A stretch of 64,000 nucleotides of DNA from Halanaerobium polyolivorans (GCF_020711195.1 NZ_JAJFAT010000009.1:1-64000); one strand, 5' to 3'; numbered from the stretch's first letter, positions 1-7,443 are shown. The notes: a model not told the origin generated them from the letters alone. Numbers and translations are program-made.

Positions 1-84
1 AGATTAAATTTAAAAATTAAAGAGATAATAAGATTCAATCGGTGCTATTTAGATTTCACAACATTTGTCAAAGAGCCAATCTAT

Positions 85-816
85 TTAATTAATTATTTCT
101 AAATATATATCTAAACTTCTGTTTAATGATTCAGATACTAAGTCAATAAAATCATTATAATTCCCAGTAGTATGTGCTTTATCTAGGCTTTCATAGTATT
201 TAACCCTATCTTCATTTTTAATTATTATTATTGGGAAACCAGCTTTTATTAATTCAAAATTCAATAATATTCTAGCTGTTCGACCATTTCCATCAATAAA
301 TGGATGTATTTTAACAAAATCAGTGTGTAATTTGGCAGCTCTTTCTATGGTATGAAGAGTTGAGCTTTTATCATAATACCAATTAATTAGTTCTTCCATT
401 TGATCATGAATAAAAACTGGTGCTGGAGGTACATGCTCAGCTCCACTTATTACTATTTTCTCACTTCTATATTTACCTGCGTTTTCATCATCTATTCCTT
501 TAAGTATTAGATAGTGTATATTTTTTATTTGCCTTTCTGATAGTTTTTCACTTTTATTAATTATGTCTTCCATGTAATTAATAGCTTCTTTATGGTTTAC
601 AACCTCTAAATGTTCTTTTAATGTTTTTCCACCTATAGTTATACCATCTTCTAGTACTACTTTTGTTTCTGATAAGGTTAAAGTATTACCTTCTATTGCA
701 TTTGAATTGTAGGTCCATTCCAAAAAAAGTTTTTCCTTTAAGCTTTTTAAAGTGTTTTTTGGCAGTGGTCTCTTTTCTTCAATCTTTTTCTTTTTTTCAT
801 CAATAATATCAAACAT
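85..816 (-). CDS. Fic family protein (class II-type autoinhibited)
   Basis: Fic-domain enzyme, normally an AMP transferase that modifies hydroxyl side chains of target proteins. The core motif HPFIDGNGRTAR (residues about 171-182 of 243) has the catalytic His and the phosphate-binding GNGR loop. The N-terminal SNAIEGN (Ser38 to Gly43) fits the (S/T)xxxE(G/N) inhibitory helix, so the protein probably carries its own inhibitor. I chose the ATG at 816 because a GGAAGGAG ribosome binding site sits 7 nt upstream; a longer reading frame to 861 has no such site. Its 5' flank runs straight into a beheaded ParE gene on the other strand, leaving only about 50 bp for a promoter. The target protein cannot be read from the sequence. 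Confidence 0.9.
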   Translation of the reverse strand: MFDIIDEKKKKIEEKRPLPKNTLKSLKEKLFLEWTYNSNAIEGNTLTLSETKVVLEDGITIGGKTLKEHLEVVNHKEAINYMEDIINKSEKLSERQIKNIHYLILKGIDDENAGKYRSEKIVISGAEHVPPAPVFIHDQMEELINWYYDKSSTLHTIERAAKLHTDFVKIHPFIDGNGRTARILLNFELIKAGFPIIIIKNEDRVKYYESLDKAHTTGNYNDFIDLVSESLNRSLDIYLEIIN

Positions 817-864
817 AATCATTCTCCTTCCTAACTCAAAAAATAAAAAATTAGATTCCATTTA

Positions 865-1104
865 CAAACAGACGCTCTTGAGGCAGCTTTAAACTTTTTG
901 GTCAAAATTGATGAAAATATATCACAATTAAAAGATTTCCCTTGCAAAAGCAAAAAAACTGAAGATGAAAGTTTAAAATCTAAAGGATATCAGATGCTTG
1001 TTATAGGAAACTATCTTGTGTTTTATGTAGTATTTGAAAATAAAAAAATAGTAGAAATCAGAATAATTTTACATGGCAAACGAAAATATAAATTTTTATT
1101 ATAA
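865..1104 (+). pseudogene. N-terminally truncated RelE/ParE-type toxin remnant
   Basis: The open frame from about 865 encodes the C-terminal two thirds of a ParE/RelE mRNA-interferase or gyrase-poison fold. Recognisable parts are a helix with KIDENISQLKDFP, the strand segment KGYQMLVIGNYLVFYVV and the ending EIRIILHGKRKYKFLL. The N-terminal strand and helix that start these proteins are missing: upstream the frame meets a stop at 832-834, inside the neighbouring fic gene. No antitoxin gene lies beside it. A TTG at 898 could start a 68-residue product, but no ribosome binding site supports it. I read this as a remnant whose 5' half was lost when the present flank was joined. Confidence 0.75.
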
Positions 1105-1131
1105 AATAAAATTTTCAGTTAGCTCAATGTC

Positions 1132-1243
1132 ACATAACATCCCTGAGATTTAAGAAGTTCATGAGGCTTAGGACGACTGCCCTTGCCGAATAAATTTGCA
1201 ATGCAGCGACGTAGGAGCGAAATCGGAAACCTTGCTGTTAGGT
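1132..1243. repeat. attC-like / MITE-like element, copy A (divergent)
   Basis: 112-bp element starting with ACATAAC and ending with GTTAGGT, i.e. RYYYAAC-like and GTTRRRY ends in inverted orientation. The first 20 or so bases (GTCACATAACATCCCTGAG from 1129) match copies B and C; the interior is different. It starts 28 bp after the ParE remnant and ends 117 bp from the stop of the CPBP gene. The rest of 1244-1359 holds nothing I recognise. Confidence 0.55.
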
Positions 1244-1359
1244 GAAGTTTGGCGATCTTTAAAATCTATATATTCAGAATAAAAACTACTAACATTTATA
1301 ATTTTTTAATCTATTCTAAATTATTCATTTTAAAAACTAAAAGCTATATTTAAAACTCA

Positions 1360-2169
1360 TTAAAATTTACCAAATCTTTTTTTAGTCATAAATTTCCATG
1401 AAATAACAACTATCACTAAAGAGATCGCAGCCTCAACACCAAATTCAATTAGTTCAATTTCAAAACTAGTATTGGCAAAAGATAAAATTTCTCTCATTGC
1501 ATTTCCCAAACCATGATATAAAACTGCAATAATACCTACTTGTCCAGCAGCATTATAAAGCCAAGCATAAAAAACTGAACCAACCAAGATGGATAGATTA
1601 AAAAACCAAAAACCTGAAGTAGCAAATCCTACAGAGTATTGATAAGTCCCTTCTAATAAAAAAAGTGGCATATGCCATAAAGCCCAAAAGATTCCTATAA
1701 TAATACTACTATTTAGTGGGGACATATTTTTTTGTAATGCTTTTTGAGCATAACCACGCCACCCAGGCTCTTCTACAGCTCCAGCTATAATTCCTATTAA
1801 AATGAAAGTAGTAGGCGGGCTAAAATAAGTAAGTTGATTTAAACTTTGAGTAAAAACAATACTACCAATTAATAACGGTAATCCAGTTAAAATTAAAATA
1901 AAGCCAATTAAATAAAAATACCATCGAATAGATAACAGTCTTACATCAAAGTTATTACGTAAAAATTTTTTTAAACTCTCATCCCAATAACCGAGTTTAA
2001 CCATTATCACTGCAACTAAAAAAGGGCCTAAAAATCCTAGTAATGTTAAAATAGCGTTTGGAAATTGCAACCAGCTTTGACCAGTAAAAACTGCTCCAAA
2101 CCAAAATATCCATGTCCAAATAAGAGTAATTAATAAATAATAAAATGGTTTATAATTATTTTTTCCCAT
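1360..2169 (-). CDS. CPBP family intramembrane metalloprotease
   Basis: Membrane protein of 269 residues with about eight hydrophobic segments and the signature motifs of the CPBP (CAAX protease / bacteriocin-processing, formerly Abi) family: EEPGWRGYA (Glu133-Glu134, Arg138), FWALWHMP (His166) and a third His-Asn region LYHGLGN (His219). In characterised members these residues form the intramembrane proteolytic site. Bacterial members process prenylated proteins or peptides, or give immunity to self-made bacteriocins; no bacteriocin gene is visible nearby. It is a single gene between repeat copies A and B. The ATG at 2169 is preceded by AGGAG. Confidence 0.88.
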   Translation of the reverse strand: MGKNNYKPFYYLLITLIWTWIFWFGAVFTGQSWLQFPNAILTLLGFLGPFLVAVIMVKLGYWDESLKKFLRNNFDVRLLSIRWYFYLIGFILILTGLPLLIGSIVFTQSLNQLTYFSPPTTFILIGIIAGAVEEPGWRGYAQKALQKNMSPLNSSIIIGIFWALWHMPLFLLEGTYQYSVGFATSGFWFFNLSILVGSVFYAWLYNAAGQVGIIAVLYHGLGNAMREILSFANTSFEIELIEFGVEAAISLVIVVISWKFMTKKRFGKF

Positions 2170-2359
2170 TTATTTAATCTCCTAAAAATTTATATTCCAT
2201 TATTCTGATAAATTATATATATCATTCTATCTTCTTTTAAATAAATTTAATTCATCTTTTATTGCAATAAATTACTCTAATATATCTTATTTTTCTTTTC
2301 AAACTTAATTCTCATTTTTAAATTAATTTATATCTAAAATCAAAAATTTAGCCCAATTT

Positions 2360-2492
2360 ATCTAACGTCCCTGGGATTTGCGCTCGTGCCTGACTCCGTT
2401 AGGAACTGGCGTAAAGCTTGTTTTTTCATATCCGTGATTGGTTAGCCTGCAAGATTTATGACAGAAGGCATGGCACCAATTCCATGTTATGT
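2360..2492. repeat. attC-like / MITE-like element, copy B
   Basis: 133-bp element with ends ATCTAAC (a perfect RYYYAAC) and GTTATGT. It is nearly identical to copy C along the left third (CGTCCCTGGGATTTGCGCTC and AGGAACTGGCGTAAAGCTTG) and the right 40 bp, with a different centre. Inner inverted segments (CTTGC region against its complement near AAGCTTTA) make it a long imperfect palindrome. It ends 15 bp after the stop of the Fic gene at 2508. The rest of the 2170-2507 gap is very AT-rich upstream sequence of the CPBP gene. Confidence 0.7.
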
Positions 2493-2507
2493 GACGTATC
2501 ATGGTTT

Positions 2508-3596
2508 TCATCTTAATAGATCAAGTAAATTATAGTAATAATACTTTCTATTTCTCATTTTATTATCTGAAAATATTACCTTCTCCTCTTCAAGAGTGGA
2601 AAGATATCTTCTACATGTAGAATCATGTATTCCTGTTAAGAAACTTATTGTTTTCACATTAAATATTGGCTTTTGAAACATTGCTTTAATTAGATCTACT
2701 ACATTAGTACTATTTATTAAATTCATTGCATTTTCTAAATCTCTTTCATATAGATTATCAATTTCTTCAATTAGATCAATATTTTTGAGTACTTGTTTAT
2801 TTACGCTTTGGAGGAAGAATTTAATCCATTCATTCCAACCATTACCCTCTTTTCTTGTTCCATTCAGCAATCTATAGTATTTATGTTTATCTTTTTCTAA
2901 TACTTCACTGATAAATAAGTTGGGAGAATTTATGAGATTTACATCATATAAATACAGTGGAATTAATATACGACCAATTCTACCATTACCATCTAAAAAT
3001 GGATGAATGGTTTCAAATTGAGCATGTATTATTGCTATCCTGACTAAAGATTGTAGATTGTCATTGGGATTATTAATATAATTTTCTAGGTTAGACATAT
3101 AGGAATCGACTAATTGTGGCTGAGGTGGAACAAAAGTAGCAGTTTCTAAAGTGCAGCCTTCTGGACCTATAAAATTTTGAATAGAACGATATTCTCCTGG
3201 AGCTCTATTTTGACCTCGAACTCCATTACTCATTAAAATCTCATGTAATTTTTTGAAGAGACGTGTTGATATAGGATATTTTTCTAAAGCACTCTTACCA
3301 TAGTTTAATGCATCATAATAATTCAAAACTTCCTGAGCATCATTGTTTTTTTCATTTTTATCAATATCAAATTCTAAAACTTCATCAAAAGTTACTTGTG
3401 TACCTTCAATTTTGCTGGACTGTACAGCTTCCTGTAAACTAAAGGGAGTAATAAGAAAATACTCATTAACTTTAGATTTTTTTAACATAACCTGATATTT
3501 ACCTACATTTGTACTTGCATTAATTAGTTCATTATAAAATTCCATAGGATTAATTTGTTCTTCTATTGGTAATTCAAATGGTTTAAAAGGTTTCAT
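2508..3596 (-). CDS. Fic family protein with N-terminal Fic_N and C-terminal winged-helix region
   Basis: 362-residue Fic protein of the common chromosomal type. The N-terminal region has the inhibitory motif SSKIEGT (Ser60 to Gly65). The Fic core HPFLDGNGRIGR is at 198-209, and a flap segment GECRSI-like GEYRSIQNF lies near 134-142. The last 60 residues look like a winged helix (FLTGIHDSTCRRYLSTLEEE), as in Fic proteins that also bind DNA. It probably AMPylates a protein target, perhaps in autoregulation. ATG at 3596 follows GAGGATGATTTAA, an acceptable ribosome binding site. It is a lone gene between repeat copies B and C. It shares only the Fic core with the other Fic gene, so it is not a recent duplicate. 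Confidence 0.92.
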   Translation of the reverse strand: MKPFKPFELPIEEQINPMEFYNELINASTNVGKYQVMLKKSKVNEYFLITPFSLQEAVQSSKIEGTQVTFDEVLEFDIDKNEKNNDAQEVLNYYDALNYGKSALEKYPISTRLFKKLHEILMSNGVRGQNRAPGEYRSIQNFIGPEGCTLETATFVPPQPQLVDSYMSNLENYINNPNDNLQSLVRIAIIHAQFETIHPFLDGNGRIGRILIPLYLYDVNLINSPNLFISEVLEKDKHKYYRLLNGTRKEGNGWNEWIKFFLQSVNKQVLKNIDLIEEIDNLYERDLENAMNLINSTNVVDLIKAMFQKPIFNVKTISFLTGIHDSTCRRYLSTLEEEKVIFSDNKMRNRKYYYYNLLDLLR

Positions 3597-3726
3597 TTAA
3601 ATCATCCTCTCTTTTGTTTTCATTTTATATATTTTATTATAATATAATTCGTTTTATATTGCAATTATTTTCAAATTTATATTTTATGAAAATAAAAAAA
3701 GAGATTATTTGGTTTTATGATATGTC

Positions 3727-3859
3727 ACATAACGTCCCTGGGATTTGCGCTCGTGCCTGGTTCCCTTTAGGAACTGGCGTAAAGCTTGCCTTAATATTTC
3801 TTGCTGCTTAATATTGCAAGCTTTATGACAGAAGTCATGACACCAATCCCATGTTATAT
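3727..3859. repeat. attC-like / MITE-like element, copy C
   Basis: 133-bp element with ends ACATAAC and GTTATAT. A perfect 10-bp inverted repeat (TAAAGCTTGC against GCAAGCTTTA) and a small hairpin GTTCC...GGAAC lie inside, so one strand can fold into a branched hairpin. Same length as copy B and mostly identical to it outside the centre. The remaining gap to the HigB remnant (3860-4031) holds that operon's promoter. Confidence 0.7.
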
Positions 3860-3986
3860 GATGCCGTAGCTTTATCTATTAATTTATCAATTATTAACTT
3901 ACTTCATGCAAAAGAAAAAAATCCCTGCATTTATACAGTAAATGTTTTTATATAAACTTAATTTTAAATTTCTTCTTCCTTTTATA

Positions 3987-4004
3987 ACATATATGTGATA
4001 TAAT
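3987..4004 (+). promoter_or_regulatory. Promoter -10 and palindrome before the HigBA-like pair
   Basis: A TATAAT box at 3999-4004 lies 28 bp before the toxin ATG. It abuts the palindrome ACATATATGT (3987-3996). Operons of this type are usually repressed by their own antitoxin at such palindromes; that it binds the downstream XRE protein is inference. Confidence 0.45.
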
Positions 4005-4031
4005 AAATTTAGAAATTGGAGTGAATAGATT

Positions 4032-4169
4032 ATGTATAAAGTTAAGTATTATGCAAAAAATAATAAATCTCCAGTAATTGAATTTATTAAAGAACAGTCA
4101 GCTAAAGAAAAAGCTAAAATTCTAAGAGAAATAGATATTGCGCTTAACAGACTTAATTCTATCAAGTGA
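4032..4169 (+). pseudogene. Truncated HigB / Gp49-type toxin
   Basis: Encodes only 45 residues beginning MYKVKYYAKNNKSPVIEFI, the standard N-terminus of phage-Gp49/HigB-like RelE-superfamily toxins, which are normally about 110 residues. After KILREIDIALNRL the frame stops at TGA 4167-4169, with just 11 bp to the antitoxin ATG. The catalytic C-terminal strands are absent, so toxin activity is not expected. An in-frame or junction deletion of some 60-70 codons is the simplest reading. The start has the ribosome binding site GGAG at 4018-4021. Confidence 0.75.
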
Positions 4170-4180
4170 GGTGAAATAAA

Positions 4181-4459
4181 ATGGAATTTATAGATCATAA
4201 AGATTTTAAAAATGAACTTTTTGAATCTAAAGAAGTTAAAGAAGAATATGAAAAACTGAATGTTATGTATGAAATAAAAAAACAAATAATCAGGTATAGA
4301 ATAGAAAATGATTTAACTCAGAAAGAATTAGCAGATAGAATAGGAACTAAACAGTCTGCCATCTCTAGACTAGAAAATGATGATTATAATCCGAGTGTTG
4401 AATTTCTTGATAAGGTTGCTCACGCACTTGGTAAAAAACTTGAAATTAGATTTAATTAA
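4181..4459 (+). CDS. XRE-family antitoxin (HigA-like)
   Basis: 92-residue DNA-binding protein. The helix-turn-helix lies at about 35-85: LTQKELADRIGTKQSAISRLE, with KELADRIG and SAISRLEN typical of the Cro/C1 XRE fold; the ending ALGKKLEIRF is typical of HigA-type antitoxins. The N-terminal 30 residues are charged and would contact the toxin. It follows the truncated toxin by 11 bp with GAGGTG as ribosome binding site, and a terminator follows directly. It remains intact while its toxin is not, so it may persist as a neutraliser of related toxins or only as an autorepressor. Confidence 0.88.
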   Translation: MEFIDHKDFKNELFESKEVKEEYEKLNVMYEIKKQIIRYRIENDLTQKELADRIGTKQSAISRLENDDYNPSVEFLDKVAHALGKKLEIRFN

Positions 4460-4491
4460 CAGTGCTGAAGGTTTACCGGCACTGTTTTCTT
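4460..4491 (+). terminator. Rho-independent terminator after the antitoxin gene
   Basis: Stem CAGTGC/GCACTG (4460-4465 with 4479-4484), with inner GGT/ACC pairing, followed by TTTTCTTT. It starts right after the stop codon of the XRE gene. Confidence 0.8.
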
Positions 4492-4726
4492 TATACTATA
4501 AATTTTTAGTTGTAAAAGCGTTTGCTACGGTTTCATATAACTCATTTCTTCACGAATATTATTTCGTCAAGATTTGTATATCTCTAAAACTAACTAATTA
4601 AATAATTTAAAATTTCACTGAATTTTTCTTCCATAAAACCGGGCCATAAACATGCTCTATTTTTGTTATTGTTGTCAAATCATCAAATTATGATTTCTTC
4701 AAAACTCTATATCCCTTTCATATCAT
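4492..4726. other. Intergenic stretch without a recognisable gene
   Basis: AT-rich, no frame with family features on either strand, no hairpin with T-run. It separates the toxin-antitoxin remnant from the tRNA/aminotransferase scar. Confidence 0.5.
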
Positions 4727-4772
4727 TGGAACCGGTGACAGGACTTGAACCTACAGCCTGTGGTTTGCGATA
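4727..4772 (-). pseudogene. tRNA 3'-half remnant
   Basis: Read on the minus strand, this segment ends in CCA (4727-4729) preceded by discriminator T, the 3' acceptor strand CACCGGT (4731-4737) and a T-arm GTAGG-TTCAAGT-CCTGT whose 5-bp stem pairs (two G.U pairs). A 5-nt variable region AGGCT and a 5-nt anticodon-stem strand ACCAC precede it. The D-arm, 5' acceptor strand and most of the anticodon arm are missing, so this is a fragment. The isotype cannot be named safely because the junction falls in the anticodon loop. Such 3' fragments are usual footprints of integrase-mediated recombination at tRNA genes. Confidence 0.6.
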
Positions 4773-4899
4773 TCTGATTCAGCGGTCAAAGTGTGATTTT
4801 CCCATTCTCCATTACTATAGTTTGTGACACACCTGTTATCTATTTCATGGTAATCAAAACCAGGTTTCTCCCAATCCAGATCTTTCTTTTTCTTATGTA
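4768..4899 (-). pseudogene. 5' remnant of a branched-chain amino acid aminotransferase gene (ilvE)
   Basis: The minus-strand frame reads KKDLDWEKPGFDYHEIDNR, then CVTNYSNGEWENHTLTAES, matching the N-terminus of PLP-dependent branched-chain aminotransferases (compare the family pattern IDWENLGFxY...YxNGxWxxGxLxxD). Homology stops after about 42 codons at the tRNA fragment; the PLP-binding and catalytic parts are absent, and the frame ends in TAG at 4751-4753. A good ribosome binding site (AAGGAGAG, 4901-4908) remains, but there is no in-frame ATG behind it. The fragment sits 12 bp after the stop of the histidine phosphatase gene. Confidence 0.65.
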
Positions 4900-4908
4900 A
4901 TTCTCTCC

Positions 4909-5529
4909 TTATCTAAAATTTTCTCCAACTAGGTAGTTCAGTTTGGTTAAAATTGCATCATCATCATAAAATTTAATTTCTGTTAGAGATGTATTATCTA
5001 TCTGAAACTGTTTAAAATTTTGTGATTTTACCGCTAAAACGTCTCTAAGATATATTTTTATCACACCACCGTGGGTTACAACTATAAGTTTTTCTCCTTT
5101 ATGCTCTTCTAAGAGCTGATTAAAAAAAGAGTTTATTCTGGCTGCAAACTCGCTAAGATTCTCTCCTCCTGGTGCTCCATTTGTCAGCGGATCAATTCTC
5201 CAGGCCTCCATATTATCAGGATATTGAGCAGCTATTTCTTCAAGCTTTAAACCCTCCCAGTCTCCAAAATCTATTTCTCTTAATTTTTTACTCTCCTTGA
5301 TCTCTATATCCAGTTTATCAGCAATAAATGATGCTGTCTTTCTGGCCCGCTTGAGATCACTGCTGTAGATATGATCAAATTCATAATCTTTTAGAAATTC
5401 AGCTGTTTTTGCAGCATTTTTTATGCCGCTGACATTTAACTCTGTATCTGTCTGGCCCTGGATAATTGACTTTTTATTATATTCTGTTTCTCCATGCCTG
5501 ATAAGCAGTAATTCTGTTTTTGTTGTCAT
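4909..5529 (-). CDS. Histidine phosphatase family protein (phosphoglycerate mutase-like)
   Basis: 206-residue enzyme of the cofactor-independent-of-metal histidine phosphatase family. The catalytic LLIRHGETEYN (His of RHGE near residue 13) is at the N-terminus, the second Arg in SSDLKRARKTA, the Glu in LREIDFGDWEG and the second His in VVTHGG near 150. Substrates in the family range from alpha-ribazole phosphate to phosphoglycerate; the REIDFGDWEG segment is common in CobC-like and phosphoserine phosphatase-like members, which is not decisive. The ATG at 5529 is preferred because GGAGGGTG lies 6 nt upstream; a longer frame to 5556 would place this site inside the gene. Confidence 0.9.
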   Translation of the reverse strand: MTTKTELLLIRHGETEYNKKSIIQGQTDTELNVSGIKNAAKTAEFLKDYEFDHIYSSDLKRARKTASFIADKLDIEIKESKKLREIDFGDWEGLKLEEIAAQYPDNMEAWRIDPLTNGAPGGENLSEFAARINSFFNQLLEEHKGEKLIVVTHGGVIKIYLRDVLAVKSQNFKQFQIDNTSLTEIKFYDDDAILTKLNYLVGENFR

Positions 5530-5657
5530 TTTTATCACCCTCCTGCCCTTTAGCATTTAAATCTTTAATTAGAAATAATCTGCTTTATGATATATATTCT
5601 ATAAAAAAATATTTTAACCTTTTTAAGCATATTTATTCTTCAAAATTACAGCCTTGA

Positions 5658-6206
5658 TTATATAGTTTCCAGTGAGAGATATTTTGCTGCAACTTGATCG
5701 GTTAAATATATATCCTCAGCTGTTTTATAAAATTTTTGCCCAGCCTGATGGGCCTTTAAGGCCCTGACTTTAAATATAAGGGCTTTTTTTGTTCTTCTAT
5801 GAGCAACTTTTTTTGCCTCTTCAATATTTGCACTAAGATGAACATAATTTCTATTCATAGCTTTTATACCCTGATTTAATATCTTATTTTTGACCTTAGG
5901 TGTTGTCCCATGATAAAGAAATTCTGGTGGTTTCACAGCTTTATATTCTGGATTAAGCCCTGCTATGCTGTGGCCATAATTTGCTCTAATCCTTTTTTTT
6001 CCCTCTATAAAGCTAAAACGACCCTTAGGATCGTTTTCTACAACTTCGATCAGGTCGTTTTTTGTGATTTGCTTAAATTTGTTTTCCAAAGCATTTAAAA
6101 GCTTATCTGTTTGCACAGATGCATCAGCAGCTAAGTTTAAGTCAAATGCCTCTGGATGATGGCGCAAAATATAGGCTAAGGTTTTTGAAAGTTTAGTTTT
6201 ATCCAT
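5658..6206 (-). CDS. kptA: RNA 2'-phosphotransferase (Tpt1/KptA family)
   Basis: 182 residues, full family length. Tpt1/KptA removes an internal 2'-phosphate from RNA using NAD+, giving ADP-ribose 1'',2''-cyclic phosphate. Visible family motifs are LAYILRHHPE (Arg and His of the catalytic quartet, residues 10-19), GRFSFIEGKKRIRANYGHS, LYHGT (residues about 97-101) and VHLSANIEEAKKVAHRR. Bacteria lack the tRNA ligase that makes 2'-phosphates in fungi, so the physiological substrate is unknown; capping or repair of 5'-phosphates has been shown for some members. ATG at 6206 has ribosome binding site AAAGGAG. It is transcribed in the same direction as the phosphatase, 130 bp away. Confidence 0.95.
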   Translation of the reverse strand: MDKTKLSKTLAYILRHHPEAFDLNLAADASVQTDKLLNALENKFKQITKNDLIEVVENDPKGRFSFIEGKKRIRANYGHSIAGLNPEYKAVKPPEFLYHGTTPKVKNKILNQGIKAMNRNYVHLSANIEEAKKVAHRRTKKALIFKVRALKAHQAGQKFYKTAEDIYLTDQVAAKYLSLETI

Positions 6207-6360
6207 TAAAACTACACTCCTTTGAAGAAGTCTAAGTTCTTTAGATATAGATTTAGCGGCAAATTTCGCTGGCTCAAACTACCTGCACTTTTCTCGGCCC
6301 AAACGAAACTCACCGCCCTAATATTTTTTAATTTTTCAAGATTTAATCATCTCAGTAAAA

Positions 6361-6570
6361 TTATATACTTCCTAAAGCAAGCACCACTACCATGTAAATT
6401 ACACCAATAACAACAGAATAACGAATAGCTTCTTCTTTTGCCTGTTTTTTTAGCTGTGATTTATCCTGATCATGACTGTTGCTGACAGTTTTTATAAAAA
6501 ACCAAGCCAATCCAACACTTAAGATGATTACTGTTAAAGAAATCACTCGGAAAAATGTCACTTCAGTCAC
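6361..6570 (-). CDS. Small two-helix membrane protein downstream of the RnfD-like gene
   Basis: About 70 residues with two predicted membrane helices (ISLTVIILSVGLAWFFI and YSVVIGVIYMVVVLALGSI) joined by a charged, lysine-rich loop. No family recognised. It begins about 40 bp after the RnfD-like gene on the same strand and is probably cotranscribed, so it may be an accessory subunit of that protein. The start is uncertain: GGAGG lies at 6580-6584, which favours the GTG at 6570 over the GTG at 6579 that overlaps the site. Confidence 0.6.
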   Translation of the reverse strand: MTEVTFFRVISLTVIILSVGLAWFFIKTVSNSHDQDKSQLKKQAKEEAIRYSVVIGVIYMVVVLALGSI

Positions 6571-6609
6571 CTCTTTCACCTCCGGATTAAATATAGAATT
6601 TCACACTCT

Positions 6610-7443
6610 TTATTCAAACTTTTTATCCAGAATTGGTACAAAGATATTCATAATTAAAATTCCAAAAGCAGTTCCTTCAGGCAGCCAGCCCCAGAACCTC
6701 ATAGACATAATGATAATAGCTATTCCTATACCAAATACTATCTGTGCACCTGGCCGACGGGGAGAAGACATAGGATCAGTAGCATAGAAAAAAGCACCGA
6801 TCATTAAACTACCTGTAAATAAATGAAAAAAAGGATTATGTCCCATCAACAGAGCAAAAAGCGCTGCTGTGACCAGAATACTAGCCGGTATTCTCCAGCG
6901 GGCGTACTTTTTATAAACAATATAAATACCACCCAAGAAAATTAATAAAGCAGACATTTCTCCTAAACTACCTGGTACTAAACCAAAAAATGCATCATTT
7001 ATAGCTATCATCTCACCTGTTTCCCAAAAATTACCCAGAGGTGTAGCAGTACTCACCATATCAATTCTTGACTGCCAAGGACTAAGAGCAGCTGGAAAAG
7101 CAAAAATTAAAAATAATCGTCCTAACAGAGCTGGATTAAATAAGTTCTTGGCAAAACCACCAAAAAGTTGTTTACCCACTATAATCCCAAAGGCAACAGA
7201 AATAACTGCCGCATAAACAGGGGTAGAAGGTGAAAGCGTAAAGGAAAAAAGCAGACCAGTTACAACCGCACTGAAATTATTTATTTTTATCGGACGGCCT
7301 GCTGCTTTTTGATAGATAGTTTCTGCGACCACAGCTGCGATTATAGAGGCCGAAATAAGTATAAGAGCAGAAAGCCTGTAACTATAAATAGCATATATAG
7401 TTACCGGTAATAAAGCCAGCAAAACTCCTTTCATCATTTTCAT
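6610..7443 (-). CDS. RnfD/NqrB-like membrane flavoprotein (orphan)
   Basis: 277 residues with eight to ten hydrophobic helices, family NqrB/RnfD/RsxD. The conserved loop GGFAKNLFNPALLGR (95-109) and the segment MVSTATPLG (129-137) match the region where FMN is linked to a Thr in RnfD and NqrB (consensus SGAT); here Thr134 would be the attachment site, with STAT in place of SGAT. The C-terminal TDPMSSPRRPGAQIVFG is also typical. In Rnf complexes this subunit lies in an rnfCDGEAB operon; here no other rnf gene is present, only a tiny two-helix protein. It may be a stand-alone flavinylated membrane electron carrier. ATG 7443 follows GGAGGT. Confidence 0.85.
   Translation of the reverse strand: MKMMKGVLLALLPVTIYAIYSYRLSALILISASIIAAVVAETIYQKAAGRPIKINNFSAVVTGLLFSFTLSPSTPVYAAVISVAFGIIVGKQLFGGFAKNLFNPALLGRLFLIFAFPAALSPWQSRIDMVSTATPLGNFWETGEMIAINDAFFGLVPGSLGEMSALLIFLGGIYIVYKKYARWRIPASILVTAALFALLMGHNPFFHLFTGSLMIGAFFYATDPMSSPRRPGAQIVFGIGIAIIIMSMRFWGWLPEGTAFGILIMNIFVPILDKKFE

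Noticed and set aside
1132-3859. CRISPR array reading of the three similar elements
   Set aside because: Only three copies, 112-133 bp long, spaced over 1 kb by genes; no short repeats or spacers, no cas genes.
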